A DNA stretch of 13,266 nucleotides from JBNKEI01 sp050288705 (GTDB taxonomy: Bacteria > Myxococcota > Myxococcia > Myxococcales > UBA5297): positions 1 through 13,266 of the forward strand of contig JBNKEI010000115.1 of NCBI GenBank assembly GCA_050288705.1. The letters are read 5' to 3'. Within the stretch, counting starts at the first letter, position 1. Each line of letters opens with the position of its first letter. Position numbers and translations under genes: made by a program. The notes beneath the pieces were generated by a model that did no database searches, had not been told where the DNA came from, and saw only the letters and a program-made list of their open reading frames with translations. Below, piece after piece: positions 7,329 through 13,266 of this stretch.

Positions 7329-8252
7329 ATGTCTTCCATGATTATGCGGGAACTAGTCAACGAGTTCAGTTGGTCAAAATCACGTCACGGAAAATTCGAG
7401 GAATGCCGTCGACTATATTGGTTTCATTACTACGGTCACTGGGGCGGTTGGAAACAAAATGCGCCTCCCGATGTACGCGAGGCTTATATCTTAAAAAACC
7501 TGAATTCCCGACAGCAATGGGCAGGCAAAATAGTACATAATTGTATTGCCTTTGCGTTGGCGATAACCAAAAACTGTTCACCCCCCCCTTTGGAGGCGCT
7601 AATTGACCGTGCCCATTCGCAAATGCGCGAAGATTTTCGCTTAAGTAGAAAAGGCGAATACCGCAATAGACCGAAAAAAGTAGTGGGGTTAATAGAGCAC
7701 GAATTCAATTGGTTGGTTTCCGATTCCGAATGGAAGGCCAACTGGGAAACTGTCGAGCGTTGTCTACGCCGGTTCTATTCTATGCCCTGGCTAACCATTG
7801 CCAGCAGACTACCCAGCGAATCCTGGCTTCCTATCGACGAAATTGGCTCGTTCTTTCTAGACGGAATCAAGGTGTATGCGGGGCCAGATTTTGCTTTTTA
7901 TAATGAAAACAAGCAAATAGTTCTCATCGACTGGAAAACTGGGGTACCTCGCAACGAAGACTACGAGCAGGTACAGGCCTATGCCCTATTTGCAGAAGCT
8001 ACCTGGAATAGCCCCGTATCGCAGGTTTCTCCTCGACTGGTCTACCTGGGACTAGGAGAAGAAGTCGCTGTCCCCTTAGACGACCACGCTCTACAAAAAT
8101 TTCGCGAGCATTTCCGCAAAAGCGTAGCTCAAATGAAAGCTTTGCTACGCGATCCAGAAACCAACCATGCCGTTCGCGAAGATTTCGAAAGGTCTTCCTC
8201 GCCTGAATATTGCCAAAATTGTGCCTTTCAGCGACTCTGTAGGTCTACATAA
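7329..8252 (+). CDS. PD-(D/E)XK nuclease with four-cysteine (Fe-S type) signature, RecB/Cas4-like
   Basis: 307 residues from ATG 7329 (ATG 7338 or 7344 are alternatives; no clear ribosome-binding site). The RecB-type nuclease core is readable: His70 in GKIVHNC, Asp187 in AGPDFAFY, Asp201 and Lys203 in LIDWKTG, and QVQAYALF (Gln214/Tyr217). Cys26 in FEECRRLYW and the C-terminal CQNCAFQRLC (Cys295, 298, 304) give the C-x(n)-CxxCx5C layout that holds a 4Fe-4S cluster in Cas4 and AddB. With no CRISPR array, cas1 or helicase gene nearby, a stand-alone role in DNA end processing or repair is likelier than CRISPR adaptation. Its opening NEFSWSKSRHGKFEECRRLYWFHYYG-like pattern resembles uncharacterised nucleases I associate with deltaproteobacteria. 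It contains an eight-C run at 7581-7588. First gene of the plus-strand block. Confidence 0.85.
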   Translation: MSSMIMRELVNEFSWSKSRHGKFEECRRLYWFHYYGHWGGWKQNAPPDVREAYILKNLNSRQQWAGKIVHNCIAFALAITKNCSPPPLEALIDRAHSQMREDFRLSRKGEYRNRPKKVVGLIEHEFNWLVSDSEWKANWETVERCLRRFYSMPWLTIASRLPSESWLPIDEIGSFFLDGIKVYAGPDFAFYNENKQIVLIDWKTGVPRNEDYEQVQAYALFAEATWNSPVSQVSPRLVYLGLGEEVAVPLDDHALQKFREHFRKSVAQMKALLRDPETNHAVREDFERSSSPEYCQNCAFQRLCRST

Positions 8253-8270
8253 AGAGTCGACTTGCCCGTA

Positions 8271-8294
8271 GGTCTCTCCACTGGTAAGAGGACC
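8271..8294 (+). other. Weak bulged hairpin between nuclease and DedA genes
   Basis: GGTCTCT (8271-8277) can pair with AGAGGACC (8287-8294) with one bulged base and a 9-nt loop. No U run follows, so it is not a standard terminator. It may be chance. Confidence 0.15.
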
Positions 8295-8340
8295 CTCTAA
8301 AAATCCTTGGCGGGAAAAGAGAAAGGAGCGGTACTCGCTC

Positions 8341-9108
8341 TTGGAAAGCTTGATTAGCAATATTTTTTTGGATGTTTCTGGCGCCTGGAGTTACGCGATA
8401 GTCTTATTCGTCTTGCTGCTTTGTGGCCTAGGTATTCCACTTCCGGAAGATGTAGTACTCATTTTTGGTGGCTTTCAGGTCTTCAGCCAAGGTATTCGGT
8501 TAGATTTAATGCTAGTCATCGCTTTTTTAGGAATTTTGGGCGGAGACAGCATTGCATTTTGGCTAGGGCGCCACTTGGGAAATGGCCTGACCCGCCGCTG
8601 GCCTTTTCGATTTGTTTTTACTCCCAGCAAGCGAGAAAAAGCGGAAAAACTGTTTGATCGCTATGGAGACCGAATAATCATAGCAGCACGCTTTATGCCG
8701 GGAGCGCGAGCAGTCACCTATTTTTTTGCGGGAACATTAGGAATGAACTATTTGCGGTTCGTTGCCTTCGATGGACTAGCCGCCATGGTTTCCGCCCCAC
8801 TTTTTGTATATCTGGGCTACCACTTTGGAGACCAGATTCATTGGTTAATCAGCGCAGTTCGCCAAGGTCAAGGGGTGGCCTTACTCGTAGCGATGCTGGG
8901 AGCAGGAATTTTTCTTGTTACTAAATATGTGCGCAAACGCCTATCGACAAAAATGCCTGAACTTCCACTTTCCCACCATTCGACCAGGCGCATCACCCTA
9001 TCCAACGAGCTATCCACTGGGGTAGCAAACGACTCTACCGAAGAAGAAAACGACGCTGTCAAATCGTCAAACAAGTCGCGGCGATTCTCTGCTCGTCCAC
9101 CTGCTTGA
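8341..9108 (+). CDS. DedA-family (VTT-domain) integral membrane protein
   Basis: 255 residues from TTG 8341, with AAAGGAG ending 12 bases upstream; no better in-frame start is near it. Family marks are clear: LCGLGIPLPEDVVLIFGG with acidic Glu36/Asp37, and YGDRIIIAARFMPGARAVTYFFAGT with Arg117 and Arg123 of the RFxPGxR motif. Hydrophobic stretches at about 16-44, 55-76, 112-133, 142-165 and 178-195 fit the re-entrant and membrane helices of this inner-membrane family. DedA proteins are linked to lipid-carrier (undecaprenyl phosphate) recycling, membrane potential and phospholipid flipping; which applies here is not known. The last 55 residues form a polar Ser/Thr/acidic tail that is longer than usual and looks disordered. 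Only 11 bp separate its stop from guaB. Confidence 0.9.
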   Translation: MESLISNIFLDVSGAWSYAIVLFVLLLCGLGIPLPEDVVLIFGGFQVFSQGIRLDLMLVIAFLGILGGDSIAFWLGRHLGNGLTRRWPFRFVFTPSKREKAEKLFDRYGDRIIIAARFMPGARAVTYFFAGTLGMNYLRFVAFDGLAAMVSAPLFVYLGYHFGDQIHWLISAVRQGQGVALLVAMLGAGIFLVTKYVRKRLSTKMPELPLSHHSTRRITLSNELSTGVANDSTEEENDAVKSSNKSRRFSARPPA

Positions 9109-9119
9109 AAAGGACCACC

Positions 9120-10604
9120 ATGCTTACTCCAAACCCTACATCGACCCCCCACGACATTCCTATTGGTCTGACTTTTGACGATGTTTTGCTCCTTCCCGCC
9201 CATAGTCAGGTGCTGCCACGAGAAGTGAACACCGCCACCTTTCTTACGCGCACTATCGAGCTAAAAATACCCTTAGCCTCTTCGGCAATGGACACGGTTA
9301 CGGAAGGCCGAACTGCTATTGCTATGGCTCAAGCGGGCGGAATTGGCTTTATTCATAAAAACCTTTCTATAGAACAGCAAGCCCGCGAGGTTTTAAAAGT
9401 TAAAAAACACGAAAGCGGAATGGTTACTGATCCGGTAACTATTCGCTCCCTGGCTCCTCTTGCCGATGCCCTGGCGCTAATGAAAAAGCACGAAATTAGC
9501 GGCATCCCAGTAGTCGATCAGGGTCGCCTGGTTGGCATTGTTACCCGTCGGGATGTGCGTTTTGAAAAAAACTTAAGCCAATGTGTTGACCAAGTAATGA
9601 CTAAAGAGCTGGTAACCGCACGCGAGGGCGTAAGCATCGACCAAGCCAAAGAACTGCTCCACCATCATCGTATTGAAAAACTATTGGTGGTGGATGACAA
9701 CTTTAAGCTGAAAGGTCTTATCACTATTAAAGACATTGAAAAGACCGAGCGCTATCCTGATGCAGCAAAAGACCAATTGGGACGCCTGCTATGCGGCGCG
9801 GCAGTGGGAGTGGGAAACGATCGCCGGGAACGCATCGAAGCATTACTTAAGGCGGGATGCGATTTAATTGCCATTGATACCGCCCATGGTCACCATCAAG
9901 GAGTTCTCAACGCTATTGCCCAGACCAAGCAAGAATTTCCAGAAATTGAACTAATAGCCGGAAATGTAGCTACGGGCGAAGGTTGCCAAGCTCTTATCGA
10001 CGCCGGAGTCGACGCTGTCAAAGTAGGAGTTGGCCCGGGTTCCATCTGCACTACCCGAGTAGTAGCTGGGGTTGGAGTTCCTCAACTTACTGCTATTCAT
10101 GAATGCACTAAGGTAGCCGCCAAACACGGAATTCCCATCATTGCCGATGGTGGAATCAAGTACTCGGGCGATTTAGTCAAAGCTTTAGCTGCCGGCGCCA
10201 ACACGGTAATGATCGGTTCTCTTTTTGCGGGCACCGAAGAAGCCCCCGGCGAAGTAATTCTTTATCAAGGACGCTCCTACAAAGTATATCGAGGCATGGG
10301 TTCGGTGGGAGCAATGCGCCAAGGCTCCAAAGATCGCTATTTTCAGGACAACATTGAAGACGCCCCCAAGCTTGTTCCCGAGGGTATTGAGGGACGAGTA
10401 CCCTATCGTGGCTCATTAGCCATGAACGTCCACCAGTTAGTAGGAGGGCTACGTTCGGGAATGGGATACCTTGGTTGCAAGTCGATAGAAGACTTGCGAA
10501 ACAAACCGCGCTTCGTGCGCATCACTCCCGCTGGGCTTCGAGAAAGCCATGTGCACGACGTAATCATCACTCAAGAGGCACCCAATTACCGTAGCGAACA
10601 ATGA
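9120..10604 (+). CDS. guaB: IMP dehydrogenase
   Basis: 494 residues from ATG 9120, which has AAAGGA about six bases upstream; the in-frame TTG at 9105 overlaps the dedA stop and has no ribosome-binding site. The enzyme oxidises IMP to XMP with NAD+, the committed step to guanine nucleotides, in the cytoplasm. The TIM barrel begins at GLTFDDVLLLPA and is split by two CBS domains at about 98-210 (MVTDPVTI to GLITIKDIEKT). The catalytic loop GPGSICTTR puts the nucleophile Cys at 310, followed by ADGGIKYSGD for phosphate binding and GMGSVGAMRQGSKDRY of the flap. Length and domain order are normal for a CBS-containing bacterial GuaB. It is followed after 36 bp by guaA, the classical guaBA pairing. 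Confidence 0.98.
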   Translation: MLTPNPTSTPHDIPIGLTFDDVLLLPAHSQVLPREVNTATFLTRTIELKIPLASSAMDTVTEGRTAIAMAQAGGIGFIHKNLSIEQQAREVLKVKKHESGMVTDPVTIRSLAPLADALALMKKHEISGIPVVDQGRLVGIVTRRDVRFEKNLSQCVDQVMTKELVTAREGVSIDQAKELLHHHRIEKLLVVDDNFKLKGLITIKDIEKTERYPDAAKDQLGRLLCGAAVGVGNDRRERIEALLKAGCDLIAIDTAHGHHQGVLNAIAQTKQEFPEIELIAGNVATGEGCQALIDAGVDAVKVGVGPGSICTTRVVAGVGVPQLTAIHECTKVAAKHGIPIIADGGIKYSGDLVKALAAGANTVMIGSLFAGTEEAPGEVILYQGRSYKVYRGMGSVGAMRQGSKDRYFQDNIEDAPKLVPEGIEGRVPYRGSLAMNVHQLVGGLRSGMGYLGCKSIEDLRNKPRFVRITPAGLRESHVHDVIITQEAPNYRSEQ

Positions 10605-10640
10605 TGAAAGTAGGCGCCTTGCCACAGTTCTGGAGACCTA

Positions 10641-12194
10641 ATGTTTGATTTACACGCTGAACGGATTCTCATTCTTGACTTCGGCAGTCAATACACCCAG
10701 CTTATAGCACGCCGAGTGCGCGAACTTTCCGTCTACTGTGAAATACACCCTTGCACTCTCTCGGCAGAGGCCATTCGCCAATTCGCCCCCCGGGGAGTAA
10801 TTTTGTCGGGAGGCCCCGCTTCGGTTGATCAGGCCGAAGCTCCCAACTGCGTTCCTGAAGTGTGGGAATTAGGAATACCCGTTCTCGGCATTTGCTACGG
10901 ATTACAGCTAATGGTCCAGTATCTAGGAGGAAAAGTAGCCAAGGCTCAGGAGAGAGAATACGGTTGCGCCAACCTAGAAGTTCTCCATCCAGTTGGTCCC
11001 TTGGCTAGTTTTTCAGTGGAAGAAAAGGTTCCGGTATGGATGAGCCACGGCGATCGAGTAGAAATTTTGCCTGCCGGTTTTGTTTCCGCAGCACGAACTT
11101 CTAATTCTCCCTATGCCTGTGTAGCCGACACTCAGCGAAATTTTTTCGGAGTACAGTTTCACCCCGAAGTGGTGCATTCCCCTCGAGGGAAAGAAATGCT
11201 GCGCTCATTTTTGTTCCAAACCTGTCAGGTTTCCGGCAATTGGAGCATGAAAGGTTTTGCTGAGCAGGCTATTGCTAACATTCGTCAACAAGTAGGAAAT
11301 GGACGAGTAATTTGTGCTCTTTCCGGCGGCGTGGATAGTGCAGTATGCGCCCTGCTCATTCATCGCGCCATTGGCGATCGTCTGCACTGCATTTTTGTAG
11401 ACAACGGCTTAATGAGAGAAAGAGAAGTTGAGCAAGTAGAAGAAATCTTTGGCGGCCGCTTTCATTTGCCTCTTACCACTGCCCGCGCAGCCAATCGCTT
11501 TCTCGAGCGTTTGGCAGGAATAGAAGATCCCGAAGAAAAACGACGCATTATCGGACGGGAGTTTATTGCGGTTTTTGAAGAAGCAGTACGCGATGCCCAA
11601 GGCGCGGAATTTTTGGCGCAAGGCACTCTTTATCCCGACGTGATCGAATCAGTTTCTTTTAAAGGTCCCTCCGCGACCATAAAAAGCCATCACAACGTTG
11701 GTGGACTACCAGAAGTAATGAAGCTCAAGCTAGTTGAGCCCTTACGGGAGCTATTTAAAGACGAAGTCCGCCTGCTGGGACAAGAATTGGGCCTAGAAGA
11801 CGCCATCATCCACCGGCAACCTTTTCCCGGCCCCGGCCTGGCTATTCGCATTATCGGAGAAGTAACTGCCGAACGATTAGCTGTTTTGCGTAAAGCCGAC
11901 ACTATAGTGCAGGAAGAAATCGTTACCGCCGGCCTATATCGAAAAATCTGGCAAGCATTCTGCGTACTTCTACCTGTACGCAGTGTAGGAGTAATGGGAG
12001 ATGAACGCACCTACGATAACGCCTTGGCTATACGCGCAGTAGAAAGTGTGGACGGCATGACCGCCGATTGGGCACGCATTCCTACGGAAATATTGGCCCG
12101 CATTTCTTCTCGCATTACCAATGAAGTACGAGGCATTAATCGCGTGGTGTACGACATTTCCAGCAAGCCACCGGCCACTATTGAATGGGAATGA
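10641..12194 (+). CDS. guaA: GMP synthase (glutamine-hydrolysing)
   Basis: 517 residues from ATG 10641, with GGAG five bases upstream. It converts XMP to GMP using ATP and glutamine. The N-terminal class I amidotransferase has the triad Cys85 (GICYGLQ), His174 and Glu176 (FHPEVVHS). The ATP-pyrophosphatase domain carries the PP-loop LSGGVDSAV (SGGVDS at 228-233), and the C-terminal dimerisation/XMP-binding part has QPFPGPGLAIRIIGE and ends ISSKPPATIEWE, the standard GuaA terminus. Everything needed is present and length is normal. It is the last gene of the plus-strand block; no convincing hairpin terminator follows the stop. Confidence 0.98.
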   Translation: MFDLHAERILILDFGSQYTQLIARRVRELSVYCEIHPCTLSAEAIRQFAPRGVILSGGPASVDQAEAPNCVPEVWELGIPVLGICYGLQLMVQYLGGKVAKAQEREYGCANLEVLHPVGPLASFSVEEKVPVWMSHGDRVEILPAGFVSAARTSNSPYACVADTQRNFFGVQFHPEVVHSPRGKEMLRSFLFQTCQVSGNWSMKGFAEQAIANIRQQVGNGRVICALSGGVDSAVCALLIHRAIGDRLHCIFVDNGLMREREVEQVEEIFGGRFHLPLTTARAANRFLERLAGIEDPEEKRRIIGREFIAVFEEAVRDAQGAEFLAQGTLYPDVIESVSFKGPSATIKSHHNVGGLPEVMKLKLVEPLRELFKDEVRLLGQELGLEDAIIHRQPFPGPGLAIRIIGEVTAERLAVLRKADTIVQEEIVTAGLYRKIWQAFCVLLPVRSVGVMGDERTYDNALAIRAVESVDGMTADWARIPTEILARISSRITNEVRGINRVVYDISSKPPATIEWE

Positions 12195-12250
12195 TCCAGC
12201 CTCTGGCAGCCACTGCAATCAGTAGCACGAAATCACGTCTAAGTCCGCGT

Positions 12251-12550
12251 AGCCTTTCCAAGCGTTACCAGATCAGGACAGTGCGTGAAGCGGTAGAATG
12301 CCCGGCATGAATCTGTCCGGTGACTGTTTTTGAGTCATTGCGCATGGCTGAAGGCATCGCGATCTTGCAGGCGATGGGCGTGATGGTGCCGGAGGTTCCC
12401 AATACGCAGAGGCATGCCGTGAAATTCTCGTACGCGACGGCTTCAAGCGGCAACGAAATGCTGATTATCCGGAGATGGAAGTTTCCGATCTTCATGTTAC
12501 CTACAGCGATCTCGGAGACCTTTCATCTTACTACGTATTGCTTATTAGAA
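12251..12550 (+). pseudogene. Decayed, frame-shifted coding remnant of unknown family
   Basis: This gene-free stretch after guaA has coding-like text in shifting frames. From about 12251 one frame reads LSKRYQIRTVREAVE and stops at TGA 12308; the same frame resumes at 12311 with VTVFESLRMAEGIAILQAMGV. From 12352 another frame is open with GFKRQRNADYPEMEVSDLHV. Third-position GC moves with these frames, as expected for an old gene with frameshifts. The first part loosely resembles an AbrB/MazE-type antitoxin start (SKxYQI...VREA), with the core IPK lost. I cannot name the rest. Chance is a real alternative. Confidence 0.3.
12542..12550. repeat. Left copy of 9-bp direct repeat TTATTAGAA
   Basis: Identical to 12964-12972, which begins directly after the right end of the MITE-like element. 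The left copy is 14 bp outside the left inverted end, so it is a possible rather than clean target-site duplication. Confidence 0.45.
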
Positions 12551-12564
12551 CTTTTTGTTCAGTG

Positions 12565-12638
12565 ATTAGGGCGTGTCCCTATATCCGACACCACTCCCTC
12601 CGTCATTCCCGCGAAAGCGGGAATCCAGGGGGCGCCAC
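12565..12638 (+). repeat. Left terminal inverted repeat with GAAA-loop hairpin
   Basis: Matches the reverse complement of 12890-12963 with a few substitutions and a small length difference near 12582-12600. Within it, ATTCCCGC (12605-12612) and GCGGGAAT (12617-12624) form a perfect 8-bp stem closed by the tetraloop GAAA. The CGTCATTCCCGCGAAAGCGGGAATCC-type word is a dispersed repeat found in many proteobacterial genomes. Confidence 0.8.
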
Positions 12639-12686
12639 AGTCGAAAGACCAGCTTGCATTCCGATCTGACCTTTTTTAGGCTTTGG

Positions 12687-12746
12687 ATGGCGTTACGATT
12701 GTCGTTGGACGAGAGTAAGTGGTCTCAAATTCGTGGTTTCTTGAAT
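12687..12746 (+). pseudogene. IS5-family transposase, N-terminal fragment
   Basis: From ATG 12687 the frame encodes MALRLSLDESKWSQIRGFL, which resembles the first residues of IS5-type transposases (the L-DE-x-W-x-x-I-x-x-F/L block). After that the similarity ends and the frame stops at 12768-12770. No catalytic DDE residues are present. The join to the next fragment lies near 12731-12746. Confidence 0.45.
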
Positions 12747-12883
12747 ATGAGTTGTTCGAGGGCATGATGACCGCAATTGGTCGTGAAAAGCAGCTAAAAA
12801 AGTGGCGTCGTGCGTGGAAGATGGGTCTCATCGAAAAAACGAACCCTGGATGGGCTGACCTTTGGCCTCAAATCATCGATTGA
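12719..12883 (+). pseudogene. GIY-YIG nuclease, C-terminal fragment
   Basis: Up to 54 residues before TGA 12881-12883, in a different frame from the IS5 piece. LEYELFEGMMTAIGREKQLKKW, followed by RRAWKMGLIEKTNPGWADLWP, is the characteristic C-terminal part of small GIY-YIG nucleases. The N-terminal half, with the GIY-YIG motif and catalytic arginine, is missing, and a TAA at 12716-12718 closes the frame upstream. It must be non-functional as a nuclease. Confidence 0.75.
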
Positions 12884-12889
12884 CAAAGT

Positions 12890-12963
12890 CGTGCCCACTG
12901 GATTCCCGCCTTCGCGGGAATGACGGAGCGGCGATGTCGGATATAATAGGGACATGCCCTAAT
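12890..12963 (-). repeat. Right terminal inverted repeat with hairpin
   Basis: Mirror copy of the left end. ATTCCCGC (12902-12909) and GCGGGAAT (12914-12921) form the same 8-bp stem with loop CTTC on this strand (GAAG on the other), and the outer end reads AGGGACATGCCCTAAT. Confidence 0.8.
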
Positions 12964-13091
12964 TTATTAGAAATAAATATCTACGTTTCCCAATCGACTT
13001 CGCTATCGCTCCTGACTTCGACACTTTTTCTTTGGTCGAATCCGATAACTATTTGAATTTATTAGGTCTGACTTCCAGCTTCAAAATGTAG
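12963..13091 (+). pseudogene. Short open remnant, possibly the 3' part of the interrupted gene
   Basis: After the element, a frame from 12963 encodes FIRNKYLRFPIDFAIAPDFD and runs to TAG 13089-13091, 42 codons with no start. If one copy of TTATTAGAA and all between the copies are removed, this frame joins the one open at 12352-12550 without a stop, so both could be parts of one gene. I do not recognise the protein. Confidence 0.25.
12964..12972. repeat. Right copy of 9-bp direct repeat TTATTAGAA
   Basis: Abuts the right inverted end exactly; partner of 12542-12550. Confidence 0.45.
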
Positions 13092-13113
13092 TGCCCCAGA
13101 GAAAATTATTGTA

Positions 13114-13141
13114 TTGACGTCGATGCGCGCCGTGCTATAAC
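13114..13141 (+). promoter_or_regulatory. Sigma70-type promoter of the IS1634-like transposase gene
   Basis: TTGACG (13114-13119) and TATAAC (13136-13141), each five of six, are 16 bp apart. The expected start of transcription, about seven bases past the -10 box, falls on or next to ATG 13148, which would make the mRNA leaderless. Confidence 0.6.
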
Positions 13142-13147
13142 AGCAAA

Positions 13148-13266
13148 ATGTTTGTGCGCGTAAAATTGAAATCAAATGGCAAGAAATCGATTCAAATCGT
13201 TGAATCTTATCGGCGAGCAGACAAAGTAAGCCAGAAAATCGTTCGTCACGTTGGCCAAGCAGCCAA
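13148..13266 (+). CDS. IS1634-family transposase, N-terminal part (cut by window edge)
   Basis: The frame from ATG 13148 is open to the right edge and gives 39 complete codons. The start MFVRVKLKSNGKKSIQIVES followed by ADKVSQKIVRHVG is the typical beginning of IS1634-family transposases, which have a DDE catalytic core further along. No Shine-Dalgarno site precedes the ATG, consistent with the close promoter. The left end of the IS probably lies between 13089 and 13113, where TAGTGCCCCAGAGAAAATTA could be the terminal repeat, but its right-hand partner is out of view. Whether the copy is intact cannot be told. Confidence 0.75.
   Translation, partial: MFVRVKLKSNGKKSIQIVESYRRADKVSQKIVRHVGQAA

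Larger units (their letters stand above)
12565..12963. mobile_element. MITE-like element with long terminal inverted repeats
   Basis: About 0.4 kb bounded by matching inverted ends of roughly 74 bp: both start ATTAGGGC(G/A)TGTCCCTAT, continue ATCCGACA, and end with the hairpin-forming TCCGTCATTCCCGCGAA(A/G)GCGGGAATCCAG. A flanking TA on each side (12567-12568 and 12960-12961) could be a target duplication of an IS5- or IS630-like transposase, which would put the strict ends at 12569 and 12959. There is no complete transposase, so movement would depend on a helper elsewhere. The interior holds two gene fragments, listed separately. Confidence 0.65.

Noticed and set aside
9105..9119. TTG 9105 as start of guaB
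   Set aside because: It overlaps the dedA stop and lacks a ribosome-binding site, while ATG 9120 has AAAGGA at good spacing.
11690..12010. Minus-strand ORF of 106 codons within guaA
   Set aside because: Shadow of a strongly conserved plus-strand gene.
12195..12250. Terminator after guaA
   Set aside because: No stable GC stem followed by a T run is visible.
12475..12669. ORF reading from the remnant through the left hairpin repeat
   Set aside because: It translates the inverted repeat (SRESGNPGG), a common artefact of this repeat family.
12862..13056. ORF reading through the right hairpin repeat
   Set aside because: DSRLRGND is the usual spurious translation of this repeat; no start signal or homology.

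Overview
The window is a piece of bacterial chromosome, probably from a Gram-negative organism. It has a core of housekeeping genes at moderate GC, with mobile-element debris at both ends. The envelope-type genes (a YafK/DpaA-like L,D-transpeptidase-fold protein and a DedA membrane protein), the frequent GTG/TTG starts and the RecB-like nuclease next to guaBA would fit a deltaproteobacterium-like or other uncultured proteobacterial lineage. That placement is inference from family resemblance, not from a marker gene.

Left edge (1-1123, + strand): the C-terminal part of an Rpn-type PD-(D/E)XK transposase-like nuclease with a 24-bp tandem repeat, a short spacer holding a 13-codon ORF behind a strong Shine-Dalgarno site, and a small, AT-rich C_GCAxxG_C_C family gene.

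Centre left (1164-7172, - strand): six tightly spaced genes that probably form one operon. In transcription order they are a GH13 alpha-amylase-family enzyme, a catalytic M16 zinc peptidase (HLFEH), its motif-less M16 partner, a VOC-fold protein, a membrane-anchored protein with an NTF2-like look, and a YafK-like L,D-transpeptidase-fold protein. Two of the junctions overlap, which suggests translational coupling. The two M16 proteins should make a heterodimer.

Centre right (7329-12194, + strand): diverging from the operon across a short bidirectional promoter region that contains an inverted repeat. The genes are a PD-(D/E)XK nuclease with a Cas4/AddB-type four-cysteine signature, a DedA-family membrane protein, guaB (IMP dehydrogenase) and guaA (GMP synthase). 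The last two carry out IMP to XMP to GMP.

Right edge (12195-13266): gene-poor accessory DNA. It contains a decayed, frame-shifted coding remnant. A roughly 0.4-kb MITE-like element follows, with about 74-bp inverted ends carrying CGTCATTCCCGCGAA-type hairpins; inside it an IS5-type transposase start is joined to the 3' end of a GIY-YIG nuclease gene. A 9-bp direct repeat sits at or near the element's ends, and collapsing it restores one continuous reading frame across the insertion site. Last comes the start of an IS1634-family transposase gene with a good promoter almost on top of its ATG, cut off by the window edge.

I did not find a clearly new defence or biosynthetic system. The best leads are the chimeric element at 12565-12963, the mixed operon with the M16 pair, and the conserved-looking nuclease-dedA-guaBA block.
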